Positions 1-9,244 of a stretch of DNA of 43,591 nt are shown piece after piece. The number at the start of each line of letters is the position of its first letter. Position 1 is the stretch's first letter. Where the stretch lies: NCBI GenBank assembly GCA_013823985.1, contig PNNB01000059.1:1-43591 (forward strand), in the 5' to 3' direction. The notes beneath the pieces were generated by a model, which saw nothing but the letters and a program-made list of their open reading frames with translations, ran no database searches and was not told the origin of the DNA. This DNA is from Sphingopyxis sp. GTDB lineage: Bacteria > Pseudomonadota > Alphaproteobacteria > Sphingomonadales > Sphingomonadaceae. The position numbers and the translations under genes were made by a program.

Positions 1-234
1 GCTTTAGCCGAAGCCTACGGCTGGAAAGGCATACGCTGTGAAAAGCCGGAAGAACTGGATGCAGCAATAGCGGAAATGCTGGCCTATGACGGGCCGGTCA
101 TGTTCGACTGCCGCGTTTCCAAGACTGCAAATTGTTTCCCGATGATCCCGTCCGGCGCCGCGCATACCGATATGATCCTGCATTCGGATCAGGTGTCCGG
201 AACAATGGATGACGAAGCGAAGGCGCTGGTCTGA
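1..234 (+). CDS. ilvB: Acetolactate synthase large subunit, C-terminal end (partial)
   Basis: An open frame runs from the first base to a TGA at 232-234 and encodes the last 77 residues of a thiamine-diphosphate-dependent acetolactate synthase catalytic subunit. This enzyme makes acetolactate or acetohydroxybutyrate in valine, leucine and isoleucine synthesis. The visible end carries a typical tail, with the stretch GPVMFDCRVSK followed by CFPMIPSGAAHTDMIL. The gene is cut by the window start. Its TGA shares one base with the ATG of ilvN (TGATG), which fits co-translation of the two subunits. The call rests on this tail plus the following ilvN and ilvC. Confidence 0.93.
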   Translation, partial: ALAEAYGWKGIRCEKPEELDAAIAEMLAYDGPVMFDCRVSKTANCFPMIPSGAAHTDMILHSDQVSGTMDDEAKALV

Positions 235-749
235 TGCATATCAAAGAAGAAATCTCCGAACGGCACGTCCTTACGTTGACCGTGGACAATGAGGCGGGGA
301 CTCTCGCACGGATCGCGGGCATGTTCACATCGCGCGGCTACAATATCGATAGTTTGACGGTGGCCGACATCAGCGAAGACCATGCGACAAGCCGGATCAC
401 GATCGTAACGAAGGGCCCGCCTCCGGTCATCGACCAGATCATCGCCCAATGCGAGCGTTTGGTGCCGGTTCACAAGGTAACCGACCTGACCGAAGCTGGC
501 CCGCACGTTGAACGCGAACTGGCATTGGTAAAAGTCAACGGTACCGGGGACCAACGCGTCGAAGCGATGCGCCTGGCCGATATCTACAGGGCCCGCGTCA
601 TCGACGCGACGGTCAGCAGCTTTATTTTTGAAATCACCGGCGGACCGGACAAGATCGATACCTTCGTCACACTGATGCGCGAAGTCGGCCTTGTCGAGGT
701 TGGCCGCACCGGAATTGTTGGCCTGATGCGGGGCAGCGAAGCGAGTTAA
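234..749 (+). CDS. ilvN: Acetolactate synthase small (regulatory) subunit
   Basis: 171 residues, the usual length for IlvN/IlvH. An ACT domain fills the N-terminal half (about residues 10-80), with the signature RHVLTLTVDNEAGTLARIAG followed by RGYNIDSLTVA; the C-terminal half is the ALS_ss_C-type domain. The protein binds the catalytic subunit and confers valine feedback sensitivity in the family. The start ATG overlaps the ilvB stop by one base, and ilvC follows after 21 bases, so the three form an ilvBNC operon. The upstream control region lies outside the window. Confidence 0.96.
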   Translation: MHIKEEISERHVLTLTVDNEAGTLARIAGMFTSRGYNIDSLTVADISEDHATSRITIVTKGPPPVIDQIIAQCERLVPVHKVTDLTEAGPHVERELALVKVNGTGDQRVEAMRLADIYRARVIDATVSSFIFEITGGPDKIDTFVTLMREVGLVEVGRTGIVGLMRGSEAS

Positions 750-1790
<1,041 letters not shown>

Positions 1791-1815
1791 ACGCTTTAGG
1801 CGCTTGACAGTTTGT

Positions 1816-1849
1816 GGGGAGGCATCGACATTGATGCCTCCCCTTTTTT
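1816..1849 (+). terminator. Rho-independent terminator after ilvC
   Basis: GGGGAGGCATC (1816-1826) pairs perfectly with GATGCCTCCCC (1833-1843) over 11 bp with a 6-base loop, followed by six T. It ends the ilvBNC transcript just before the yceI-like gene, whose ribosome-binding site lies at 1853-1857. Confidence 0.93.
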
Positions 1850-1865
1850 ATCAGGAGCATCCCCC

Positions 1866-2495
1866 ATGCGTAAACTTTTACTCGCCCTTCCCTTGTTGGC
1901 GGCGGTGCCGTTGATGGCGCAGAGCGCGCCGCAATTGCCCGGCGTCGCCGATGTGAGCCGCGTGGCTGCTGGCACATACCAGACGGACCCCGGTCATACC
2001 CTAATCGGCTGGCGCGTCAGCCATTTCGGCTTCAACGATTATTTCGGCATCTTCGGTGACTCAACCGGCACCTTGACGCTTGATCCTAAAAATCCAAACG
2101 CCGCCAGCGTGGACATCACCATTCCAGTCGGAAAAGTAACCACCGCCAGCGCCGGCCTGACTGGCCACTTGCTGCGCGCCGGCAAGGATGGCGGTAAAGC
2201 CGACTTTTTCGGACCTGCCCCCGCCGATGCTAAATTCGTTTCAACCAAGGTTGAGGCTAGCGGGACCAAAGCTAAAATTACCGGCAATCTGACACTCAAC
2301 GGCGTAACAAAACCGGTGGTGCTCGACGCCTCGTTCACGGGTGCCGGTAACAACCCGTTTAACAAGAAGGCAACGGTTGGCTTCCATGCCACCACGACCA
2401 TCAAGCGCAGCGAATTCGGCGTGTCCTATGGCATTCCCGTCGTGTCGGACGAAGTCGCGCTCGACATCTCGGTAGCGTTCGAAAAGACTTCCTAA
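1866..2495 (+). CDS. YceI-family periplasmic lipid-binding-like protein
   Basis: 209 residues. A classical signal peptide (MRKLLLALPLLAAVPLMAQ) is followed by a YceI domain from about residue 35 to the end: an opening YQTDPGHTLIGWRVSHFGF, then NDYFGIFGDSTGTLTLD, and the late motif TIKRSEFGV. YceI proteins form a lipocalin-like barrel that binds a long isoprenoid or lipid. The ATG at 1866 was chosen because AGGAG sits 8 bases upstream and the signal peptide starts there; an in-frame TTG at 1812 would begin inside the ilvC terminator. Substrate and role are not evident from context. Confidence 0.9.
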   Translation: MRKLLLALPLLAAVPLMAQSAPQLPGVADVSRVAAGTYQTDPGHTLIGWRVSHFGFNDYFGIFGDSTGTLTLDPKNPNAASVDITIPVGKVTTASAGLTGHLLRAGKDGGKADFFGPAPADAKFVSTKVEASGTKAKITGNLTLNGVTKPVVLDASFTGAGNNPFNKKATVGFHATTTIKRSEFGVSYGIPVVSDEVALDISVAFEKTS

Positions 2496-2496
2496 C

Positions 2497-2530
2497 AAAA
2501 ATGGGGACGGCTCCTTATGGAACCGTCCCC
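2497..2530 (-). terminator. Terminator for the nitronate monooxygenase gene, between convergent genes
   Basis: A 12-bp stem with one C/A mismatch (2503-2514 with 2519-2530) and a TTAT loop. On the minus strand the hairpin is followed by TTTTT (AAAAA at 2497-2501), so it suits the minus-strand gene ending at 2568. It may also stop the plus-strand yceI transcript, but no T run follows on that side. Confidence 0.8.
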
Positions 2531-2567
2531 AAATTCGAATATGTTATTCAAAAAGCGATCGGGAAAT

Positions 2568-3539
2568 TTAACCCCGATACACCTTATCCAAATTTGCCTT
2601 CGCTTCACGATATTCGCATTCAAGTTGGTCGACAAACTCGCCTGCTGTCTGAACCTCTTTAATCGCGCCAATACCTTGGCCGGAGCCCCAGATATCCTTC
2701 CACGCCTTGGCTTCGCTGTTACCCCCGGAACCGAAATTCATGGTTGAGATATCGCCTTTTGGCAGATTGTTGGGGTCCATACCCGCACGCTCGATCGACT
2801 GGCGCAGATAATTTCCACTGACGCCGGTGAATAGGTCGGAATAGACAATGTCCGCGGCCTTCGCTTCAACGATATTGTCCTTATATCCCTCAACAGCATT
2901 GGCTTCCTTCGTCGCGATGAACGCGCTGCCAATATAAGCAAGATCGGCGCCCATGGCCTGAGCTGCCAATATGGACGCACCATGTGCAATTGAGCCAGAA
3001 AGCGCCACTGGCCCGTCGAACCACTCCCGAATTTCCCGCATCAGGGCAAAAGGTGAGGTTACACCGGCATGGCCCCCGGCACCTGCAGCGACAGGGATCA
3101 GGCCATCGGCACCCTTTTCAATGGCTTTATGGGCAAAACGGTCGTTGATAACGTCGTGCAGGACGATCCCGCCCCAGCCATGTACGGCCTTGTTCAATTC
3201 TTCCTGCGCACCCAGCGAGGTGATGGTGATCGGCACCTGCCACTTGGCACAGGTCGCAATATCTTCCTGAAGCCGGTTATTCGACTTGTGGACGATCTGG
3301 TTGACCGCATAGGGCGCGGCAGGACGGTCTGGATTGTCGCGATTATGCGCGGCCAATTCTTCGGTAATCTGGTGCAGCCATTCGTCCAACTGGCTTGCCG
3401 GGCGCGCATTGAGCGCAGGAAAGGAACCGACAACACCGGCCTTGCATTGGGCAATAACCAGTTCCGGCCCCGAAACAATAAACAACGGCGAGCCGATCAC
3501 GGGAAGGCGTAGATTATCAAAAATCGGTGGAAGGGCCAT
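2568..3539 (-). CDS. Nitronate monooxygenase (NPD/2-nitropropane dioxygenase-like), FMN enzyme
   Basis: 323 residues, a TIM-barrel FMN flavoprotein. Members oxidise alkyl nitronates such as propionate-3-nitronate. The N-terminal strand (LPVIGSPLFIVSGPELVIAQCKAG), the glycine-rich stretch with the conserved histidine (GAGGHAGVTSPF, about residues 155-166), and the phosphate-binding ALSGSIAHGASI followed by GADLAYIGSAFIAT are all present. An AAGAGGA ribosome-binding site lies just upstream of the ATG. It is monocistronic between a hairpin at 2497-2530 and leuA. Some relatives are enoyl-ACP reductases (FabK), but the sequence pattern favours the monooxygenase class. Confidence 0.87.
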   Translation of the reverse strand: MALPPIFDNLRLPVIGSPLFIVSGPELVIAQCKAGVVGSFPALNARPASQLDEWLHQITEELAAHNRDNPDRPAAPYAVNQIVHKSNNRLQEDIATCAKWQVPITITSLGAQEELNKAVHGWGGIVLHDVINDRFAHKAIEKGADGLIPVAAGAGGHAGVTSPFALMREIREWFDGPVALSGSIAHGASILAAQAMGADLAYIGSAFIATKEANAVEGYKDNIVEAKAADIVYSDLFTGVSGNYLRQSIERAGMDPNNLPKGDISTMNFGSGGNSEAKAWKDIWGSGQGIGAIKEVQTAGEFVDQLECEYREAKANLDKVYRG

Positions 3540-3658
3540 GGGTCGAATCCTCTTTTAACTGCGTGTTTAAATATCGGTTAGCCACAGGCGATTGGTCCTG
3601 TCAAATAGCGGATGCATCCACCGCCATGACGTAAGGTCAAACTACGCCGCAGATTGCG

Positions 3659-5329
3659 TTATGCGCTATTAGCCGCACTCAAGATCGCACGGACGCTGGC
3701 TGTGGCAACGTCCCGGCTGATCCCGACTCCAAACAGCACCGGCCCATCACCAACCCGGCATTCAACATAGGCAGCGGCGCGCGCGTCGGTGCCATGGCCG
3801 ATAGCATGTTCGCTGTAGTCGATGATATCAAGCGGCCCGCCAAGCGCGCTTTCCAGCGCGTTGGCGAGGCTGGAAATCAGTCCATTGCCCCGACCGCTGA
3901 CACTTTGCTCCACACCGTCGATGCGGATTTTACCGGCAAATATCCGCTCGTCCTGTTGCTTCGGACTCTGGCTTTCCTGAAAATCAATCAGCCGGAACCT
4001 TCCATCCCCCTTCAGATGGTACCGTTTCTCGAACGACTCCCAAATATCGGTGCTCGTCAATTCACGGCCAGTGCTGTCGGAAAGTTCCTGTACGGTGGAC
4101 GAGAAATTAGCCTGCATCCGTTTGGGCAGTTTTAGACCATGATCCTGTTCAAGAACCCAAGCAACGCCGCCCTTGCCGCTTTGCGAGTTCACGCGGATGA
4201 CTGCTTCGTAGCTCTGGCCAAGATCTGCTGGATCAATCGGCAGATAGGGCACCTGCCATAACTCGTCATTGCGCTGCGCCTGAGCTGTAAAGCCCTTTTT
4301 AATGGCGTCCTGATGCGAGCCCGAAAAGGCTGTGAACACCAGTTCGCCAGCATAGGGGTGGCGCGGATGCACGGGCAACTGGTTGCAATATTCGACGGTT
4401 TTGATCACCTCGTCGATATCGGAAAAATCAAGCCCAGGGCTCAGCCCTTGGGTATACATGTTCAGGGCGACAGTAACGAGGTCAACATTGCCCGTCCGTT
4501 CACCATTTCCGAATAAGCAGCCTTCGACACGGTCGGCGCCGGCTAACAGGCCCAATTCCGTTGCAGCGACTCCTGTACCCCGATCATTATGCGTGTGTAG
4601 CGAGATGACGACGCTGTCGCGGTTCGGGATGTTTCGACCGAAATATTCAATCTGGTCCGCATAAATGTTCGGCATCGCCGCTTCTACTGTGGCCGGCAGG
4701 TTGAAAATTATCGGATGGTCAGGCGTCGGCTGCAATATGTCCATTACCGCGCTGCACACTTCCAAACTGAAATCCAATTCGGCGGTGGAAAAGGTTTCGG
4801 GACTATATTCGAAATGCCAGTCCGTATCGGGCTGTGCAGCCGCATTGTCGCGCAGCAGTTTAGCGCCTTCAATCGCAATCTGTTTGATTTCGGGCATGGT
4901 CATGTTGAACACGATCTGCCGCCATGCCGGTGACACCGCGTTATAGAGATGGACAATCGCCGCACGTGCGCCGCGAAGGCTATCAAAGCTGGTATCAATC
5001 AAATCCTTGCGCGACTGGGTCAGCACCTGCACCATGACGTCGTCAGGGATACGGCCCGACTGAACGAGGCCGGAAATGAAATCAAATTCGGTTGCGCCGG
5101 CGCTCGGAAAGCCAACTTCGATTTCCTTGATGCCGACCTTGACCAATAGGTCGAAGAACCTTTGTTTCTTTTCCGCGCCCATGGGATCGATAAGCGCCTG
5201 GTTGCCGTCCCGAAGGTCGGTTGACAGCCAACGTGGCGCTTGCGTGATTGTACGGCTCGGCCACTGACGGTCAGGCAGATCTACCTGCGGAAAGGGACGA
5301 TATTTACGGCTCGGGTCGGATAACATCAT
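3659..5329 (-). CDS. leuA: 2-isopropylmalate synthase
   Basis: 556 residues from the first ATG at 5329. It condenses acetyl-CoA with 2-oxoisovalerate, the first committed step of leucine synthesis. The catalytic TIM barrel (about residues 30-320) contains [17 protein letters not shown] and the metal-binding HTHNDRGTG; the C-terminal regulatory LeuA domain (about 430-556) binds leucine. Length and motifs fit the longer actinobacterial-type LeuA also found in sphingomonads. An in-frame TTG at 5356 begins inside the upstream terminator hairpin, so it is unlikely to be the start; two consecutive ATGs (5329 and 5326) are the plausible ones. Expression is probably set by the leader attenuator just upstream. 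Confidence 0.95.
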   Translation of the reverse strand: MMLSDPSRKYRPFPQVDLPDRQWPSRTITQAPRWLSTDLRDGNQALIDPMGAEKKQRFFDLLVKVGIKEIEVGFPSAGATEFDFISGLVQSGRIPDDVMVQVLTQSRKDLIDTSFDSLRGARAAIVHLYNAVSPAWRQIVFNMTMPEIKQIAIEGAKLLRDNAAAQPDTDWHFEYSPETFSTAELDFSLEVCSAVMDILQPTPDHPIIFNLPATVEAAMPNIYADQIEYFGRNIPNRDSVVISLHTHNDRGTGVAATELGLLAGADRVEGCLFGNGERTGNVDLVTVALNMYTQGLSPGLDFSDIDEVIKTVEYCNQLPVHPRHPYAGELVFTAFSGSHQDAIKKGFTAQAQRNDELWQVPYLPIDPADLGQSYEAVIRVNSQSGKGGVAWVLEQDHGLKLPKRMQANFSSTVQELSDSTGRELTSTDIWESFEKRYHLKGDGRFRLIDFQESQSPKQQDERIFAGKIRIDGVEQSVSGRGNGLISSLANALESALGGPLDIIDYSEHAIGHGTDARAAAYVECRVGDGPVLFGVGISRDVATASVRAILSAANSA

Positions 5330-5345
5330 GATTTGCAACTTCGCT

Positions 5346-5449
5346 AAAACACGCAAGTTTGCGTGCTGTGGGGTTTCTTGGGCTGGCTGTAAACCCTTAG
5401 GCGGGTTGTCCCGGACAGGACCGGACTATCCACACGCCTAAGGGCGTGT
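5346..5449 (-). promoter_or_regulatory. Leucine transcription attenuator upstream of leuA
   Basis: Reading the minus strand, ACACGCC (5449-5443) pairs with GGCGTGT (5438-5432) as a 7-bp hairpin with loop CTTA. The overlapping CCCTTAGGCG (5444-5435) is perfectly complementary to CGCCTAAGGG (5403-5394), so the two structures exclude each other. A terminator-like hairpin, CACGCA-AACT-TGCGTG followed by TTTT (5365-5346), lies directly before the leuA start. The first arm lies in the last codons of the leader peptide, just past its Leu codons, as expected for ribosome-stalling attenuation. GCGTGTGG in the middle segment could also pair, around a 3-base bulge, with CCA-CACGC of the terminator arm. 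Confidence 0.82.
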
Positions 5450-5488
5450 AAGTCGTAGAAGAAGCAGGCAAGAAGCAGTCTTTGACAT
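5438..5488 (-). CDS. leuL: leu operon leader peptide
   Basis: A 16-codon frame encoding MSKTASCLLLLRLTRP. Five of the six codons at positions 8-13 are leucine (CTG CTT CTT CTA, then CTT after one Arg). Its stop codon lies within the loop of the first attenuator hairpin. Such a leader couples leucyl-tRNA supply to leuA transcription: stalling on the Leu run would mask the first arm and favour the alternative pairing. The ribosome-binding site is weak or not obvious. It lies 108 bases upstream of the leuA ATG. Confidence 0.82.
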   Translation of the reverse strand: MSKTASCLLLLRLTRP

Positions 5489-5571
5489 TATGTTGCGTCG
5501 ATAGCCGCAATGCGCAACATTCGTCCAGCATTAATTGTGCAGGGCGCTTATTTCCTTGCCTAGGTCGGTCG

Positions 5572-7512
5572 TCAAATCTCGACTTGGCTCCCTAGTTCGA
5601 CCACGCGGTTGCTAGGTAGTTTGAAAAACTCCATCGCATTGGCGGCGTTTCGCAACATCCAAGCGAAAACCTTCTCGCGCCAAATAGCCATGCCCGGAAT
5701 TTTCGAAGCAATCAGCGTCTGCCGCGACAGGAAGAAGCTGGTGTGCATCATATCGAATTTGGGACCACACAGGTCGACCTTATCAAGCGTAGCGGGAACG
5801 TCGGTTTCTTCCAAAAAGCCGAAGCGCAGCTTCACACGATAGAAGCCTTCGCCCAGATCCTTGCAGAAAACGCGGTCCATAGGGTCGACGAAGGGCATAT
5901 CTTCAATCTGCACCGTCAGGATCAATACCCGCTCATGCAATATTTTGTTATGTTTGATATTGTGCAGCAGCGCCGAAGGCACGCCGCTGGCCGAGGAAGC
6001 CATGAAGATCGCGGTGCCCGGGACGCGGGTCGCGCTGTTCGCCGCGGATTTGATGAAGATTTCCATCGGCATCGTGCTTTCCGCCATACGCTCACGCATC
6101 AAAGCCCTGCCCCGCGACCAGGTCGTCAACAGGGTGAAGATAACAAGACCGATCAACAACGGAACCCAGCCACCCGACGGAACCTTCAGGAGGTTCGCGC
6201 CGAAATAGGCGAAGTCGACGATGAAGAACAGCGCAAGGATCGGCAAAGCTTTCCACTTAGGCCATTTCCAGAGCGTAACGAGAACAACAGCGATCAGGCA
6301 GGTGTCAATGAACATCGCGCCCGTAACGGCGATGCCATAAGCTGCAGCAAGGTTAGACGATGACTGGAAGAACAATACGAGCAGCAGGACCATCACCGCC
6401 AAGCCCCAGTTAATTGCAGGAATGTATATCTGCCCCGCAGCTTTCTCGCTGGTATGCTGGATACTCAAGCGCGGCATGAAGCCAAGCTGGATGGCCTGTT
6501 GGGTCAGCGAGAATGCGCCGGAAATCACAGCCTGGCTCGCAATGATGGCGGCCAGGATGGTGAGTATGATGACCGGCGTGCTGATCATATCGGGCACCAT
6601 GAGGAAGAAAGGATCGCGGATCGCCTCTTGCGCCTCGGCCGGGGTCATCGACAGGATCATAGCGCCCTGCCCCATATAGTTCAGCATCAGGGCGGGCAGA
6701 ACGAAGAATAGCCAGCTAAACTTGATTGGGCGGCGACCGAAATGCCCCATATCTGCGTAGAGCGCCTCAGCACCTGTAACCGCCAGCACGACGGTGCCCA
6801 TTGCGACAAAGGCGGTAAAGCCATCGATATAGAAGAAATACAGCGCATTCAGCGGGTTCAGAACATCGAGCACAATCAGTGGCATCTTGGCCAAATGCAT
6901 GATGCCAAGCCCTGACAAAGTCGCAAAATAGAGCAACATGATCGGACCAAACCACTGCCCGACCTTGGCTGTCCCACGGGACTGGAACGCAAACAGCGCG
7001 GCAATGATGGCAATAGCGATTGGCACAATCCACGGATCGAAGCCGGTGCTTACATATTTCAGACCTTCGGCTGCCGACAGGATCGACATCGCCGGCGTAA
7101 TCATGGAATCGCCATAAAACAGAGCTGTCGCGAAGACGCCGAGCATCACGATCGGCGCGGTCCATTTCGCGCCAGCCGTCTGCCGGTTGATAAGCGCGAG
7201 CAACGCGAGGCTGCCTCCTTCGCCCTTGTTGTCGGCTTTCATGATGGTGAAGACATATTTGAACGTCACCACGATCATCATTGACCAGAATACGAGGCTC
7301 AACACCCCTTTAATATGCATGGGATCCGGGTCGATCGGATGGTGCCCGGCAAAGGTTTCGCGAAATGCGTAAATTGGACTCGTACCAATGTCGCCGAAAA
7401 CGACGCCGATGGTTCCGACGCAAAGGGCGAGAAGCGACCCCTGAGGAGCGTGGCCGTGATGCTGGTCCTGGTCGCTATGACCAAAATCATCTGCTACTTG
7501 CGAAGCGACCAT
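5572..7512 (-). CDS. kup: Kup-type low-affinity potassium transporter
   Basis: 646 residues, near the usual 620-650. Kup is an inner-membrane K+/H+ symporter of the APC superfamily. The signature [20 protein letters not shown] lies at about residues 33-52, twelve hydrophobic segments span about 30-470, and the remaining soluble cytoplasmic tail (about 470-646) is intact. A histidine-rich N-terminus ([13 protein letters not shown]) precedes the first span. The gene is monocistronic, 129 bases downstream of the TPR gene of the ccm operon; its 3' end faces the leu leader on the same strand. Confidence 0.96.
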   Translation of the reverse strand: MVASQVADDFGHSDQDQHHGHAPQGSLLALCVGTIGVVFGDIGTSPIYAFRETFAGHHPIDPDPMHIKGVLSLVFWSMMIVVTFKYVFTIMKADNKGEGGSLALLALINRQTAGAKWTAPIVMLGVFATALFYGDSMITPAMSILSAAEGLKYVSTGFDPWIVPIAIAIIAALFAFQSRGTAKVGQWFGPIMLLYFATLSGLGIMHLAKMPLIVLDVLNPLNALYFFYIDGFTAFVAMGTVVLAVTGAEALYADMGHFGRRPIKFSWLFFVLPALMLNYMGQGAMILSMTPAEAQEAIRDPFFLMVPDMISTPVIILTILAAIIASQAVISGAFSLTQQAIQLGFMPRLSIQHTSEKAAGQIYIPAINWGLAVMVLLLVLFFQSSSNLAAAYGIAVTGAMFIDTCLIAVVLVTLWKWPKWKALPILALFFIVDFAYFGANLLKVPSGGWVPLLIGLVIFTLLTTWSRGRALMRERMAESTMPMEIFIKSAANSATRVPGTAIFMASSASGVPSALLHNIKHNKILHERVLILTVQIEDMPFVDPMDRVFCKDLGEGFYRVKLRFGFLEETDVPATLDKVDLCGPKFDMMHTSFFLSRQTLIASKIPGMAIWREKVFAWMLRNAANAMEFFKLPSNRVVELGSQVEI

Positions 7513-7641
7513 TTAAAACCCCTGACACAAGGCCCGAAAATCCAATGAATATATAAGCACGGGCGGCGGGCGATAGCACGGCCTGCACCCCTTAACAACT
7601 GCGCATTGGTTAGCGGCTTTAGCACATATTAAGTATATAAA

Positions 7642-8301
7642 TCAGTCGGTTGTTTTATTAACCTGCGGTGCCGTCATGGCCTGTGCTTGTAAAGCTTTCG
7701 CCGCCTGCAATTGCGACTCAAGCCGTGGCTTCCACTTCGCCTTCGGAGTGGCCAGCGTTAGCGCCTTTTCCCACAGTAAAATCGCCGAATTAAGGTCACC
7801 ATCGAAAAGCCGCGACAGCCCGGCGAAATAATAGGGCGCCGGATAATTGGGCCGTATTTCCCTTGCCTTGTCAAACGCCAGTTGCGCAGGCGGGGACATC
7901 TGCCCTTGGTTTGCCAGCATCAGTTGTAGACCCAATGCCGACCAAAGATCAGGGTCTTCCGGGTTTTGCCGCAAACCGGCCTGAATATAGGACGCCGAAA
8001 GCTGGTAATCCCCTTGTTTTGCAAAAGAATCCGCCGTCACCAGCCAGCGCTTGGCGCCCCCAAAACTCTGGTCCATATCCGCGCGCATTTCGACCAACTG
8101 GACCGCGGCATCCTCTTTCCCCCCCAAGGATTTCGCTGGAGAAGCTGGCACGGCAGGGCGGCCTTGCAAGGCATAGCCGGTCATTCCCAACAATATCGCT
8201 GCGGCCGCTATCTGCCATAAACCACCTTTAAATCGACCAATGGCCAACAATGCGCCAAGGCTGAGTACCGCCAGCAGGCCAAGACTAACCCAACCGCTCA
8301 T
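7642..8301 (-). CDS. TPR-domain cytochrome c biogenesis protein (CcmI/CycH-like)
   Basis: 219 residues. Two hydrophobic spans near the N-terminus (about residues 3-20 and 27-45) anchor a periplasmic part with tetratricopeptide repeats (about 85-200, for example DYQLSASYIQAGLRQNPEDP). In the Ccm system such a protein holds the apocytochrome C-terminus for the haem ligation complex. The ATG at 8301 is preceded by GGAGGAA and overlaps the ccmH stop by four bases (ATGA), which decides this start. It is the last gene of the operon. It is shorter than full-length CcmI (about 300-400 residues), so the symbol is left open. Confidence 0.82.
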   Translation of the reverse strand: MSGWVSLGLLAVLSLGALLAIGRFKGGLWQIAAAAILLGMTGYALQGRPAVPASPAKSLGGKEDAAVQLVEMRADMDQSFGGAKRWLVTADSFAKQGDYQLSASYIQAGLRQNPEDPDLWSALGLQLMLANQGQMSPPAQLAFDKAREIRPNYPAPYYFAGLSRLFDGDLNSAILLWEKALTLATPKAKWKPRLESQLQAAKALQAQAMTAPQVNKTTD

Positions 8302-8714
8302 GATTTCCTCCGGAATAGGCCGCGCGCTATTAACAGGCCGAGTAACAGAAGAAGAAGAGGCGTCGCCCAAAGCAGCAACCCCGAGCCCTTCATATCGGGT
8401 TCAAAGCTGACCCACTCGCCATAGCGTTCGATCATCCATTGGCGGATTGCGCCGGGTTTCTTGCCCTCTGCAATCTGCTGTCGCACTTCGGCGCGCATTG
8501 TGGCTGCCATCGGCGCGTCGCTGTCTGCTATGGATTGCCCCTGACACTGGATGCAGCGCAAGGCATGCATTACTTGTGTAGCCGCTTTCTCCTGCGCCGG
8601 GTCTGGCAGTTGACGGTTTGCGAGCTCAGGCGTTGGGCCACTGCCCTGGGCCATCGACAATTGCGGAACAGCTGCCAAAAGGAGACCGCAAGCAAAGGGG
8701 AACGAACGACGCAT
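8298..8714 (-). CDS. ccmH: Cytochrome c-type biogenesis protein CcmH (CycL type)
   Basis: 138 residues: signal peptide (cleavage likely after SMA at about residue 22), a periplasmic domain with the LRCIQCQGQSIADS motif (Cys54 and Cys57), and a C-terminal membrane span (about 113-133). CcmH is a thiol oxidoreductase that reduces the apocytochrome CXXCH cysteines with CcmG. Its ATG shares one base with the ccmG stop (TAATG), and its TGA overlaps the next start by four bases. Length fits the single-domain CcmH of alphaproteobacteria. Confidence 0.94.
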   Translation of the reverse strand: MRRSFPFACGLLLAAVPQLSMAQGSGPTPELANRQLPDPAQEKAATQVMHALRCIQCQGQSIADSDAPMAATMRAEVRQQIAEGKKPGAIRQWMIERYGEWVSFEPDMKGSGLLLWATPLLLLLLGLLIARGLFRRKS

Positions 8715-9244
8715 TACTGCGTCTCCTGCAATTTTTTCAGAAGCATCGGCACATGCTCGGCGCGAATGTCCCCAATATGTTGGTACACAATTGTCCCGTC
8801 CCCGGCGATCACATATGTCTCGGGCACACCCGAGGAGCCGAGCTTCAACTGCACCGCCATTTCGCTATCGGACCCGATCCGCCGAAACGGATTGCCGAAT
8901 TCTGCGAGAAAGGCAGCCACATCTTCAGGCTTGTCGCGAATGGCGATGGCATCGATTTCCGCACCGGACTTCTTCAGCGCCTCCAAGTAAGGTGCCTCCG
9001 CCTTGCACGGGATGCACCAGCTTGCAAAAATGTTCAGCAGGCGCGGTTTGCCATCCGCAAGATCACGGTCCGACAATCCTTCGACCCCCACCGCAGCGGG
9101 CGGCAACGCAAATTCGGGGAGTTTGCGCCCAACCATTGCGCTGTGCACCATATCATCCTTCGGCACGACGAGCCCATAAATGGCAAGGCCGCCTATGAAG
9201 GCAATTACGGCCAAAGGCAGCCACAGGAGCCAGGGCCGGCTCAT
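8714..9244 (-). CDS. ccmG: Thiol:disulfide interchange protein CcmG/DsbE
   Basis: 176 residues. One N-terminal membrane anchor (about residues 5-27) and a periplasmic thioredoxin fold with active site WCIPC (Cys77, Cys80), followed by the cis-proline region SGVPETYVI. It feeds electrons to CcmH and apocytochrome c. The ATG at 9244 is favoured because it overlaps the ccmF TGA as ATGA, the pattern used throughout this operon; an ATG 12 bases upstream is possible. The active-site sequence WCIPC differs slightly from the usual WCxPC of E. coli but is standard in form. Confidence 0.94.
   Translation of the reverse strand: MSRPWLLWLPLAVIAFIGGLAIYGLVVPKDDMVHSAMVGRKLPEFALPPAAVGVEGLSDRDLADGKPRLLNIFASWCIPCKAEAPYLEALKKSGAEIDAIAIRDKPEDVAAFLAEFGNPFRRIGSDSEMAVQLKLGSSGVPETYVIAGDGTIVYQHIGDIRAEHVPMLLKKLQETQ

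Noticed and set aside
1812..1865. Longer yceI start from TTG
   Set aside because: It begins inside the ilvC terminator region and would bury the signal peptide; ATG at 1866 has a good ribosome-binding site.
5330..5356. leuA start at TTG 5356
   Set aside because: The TTG lies in the terminator hairpin; downstream consecutive ATGs fit better.
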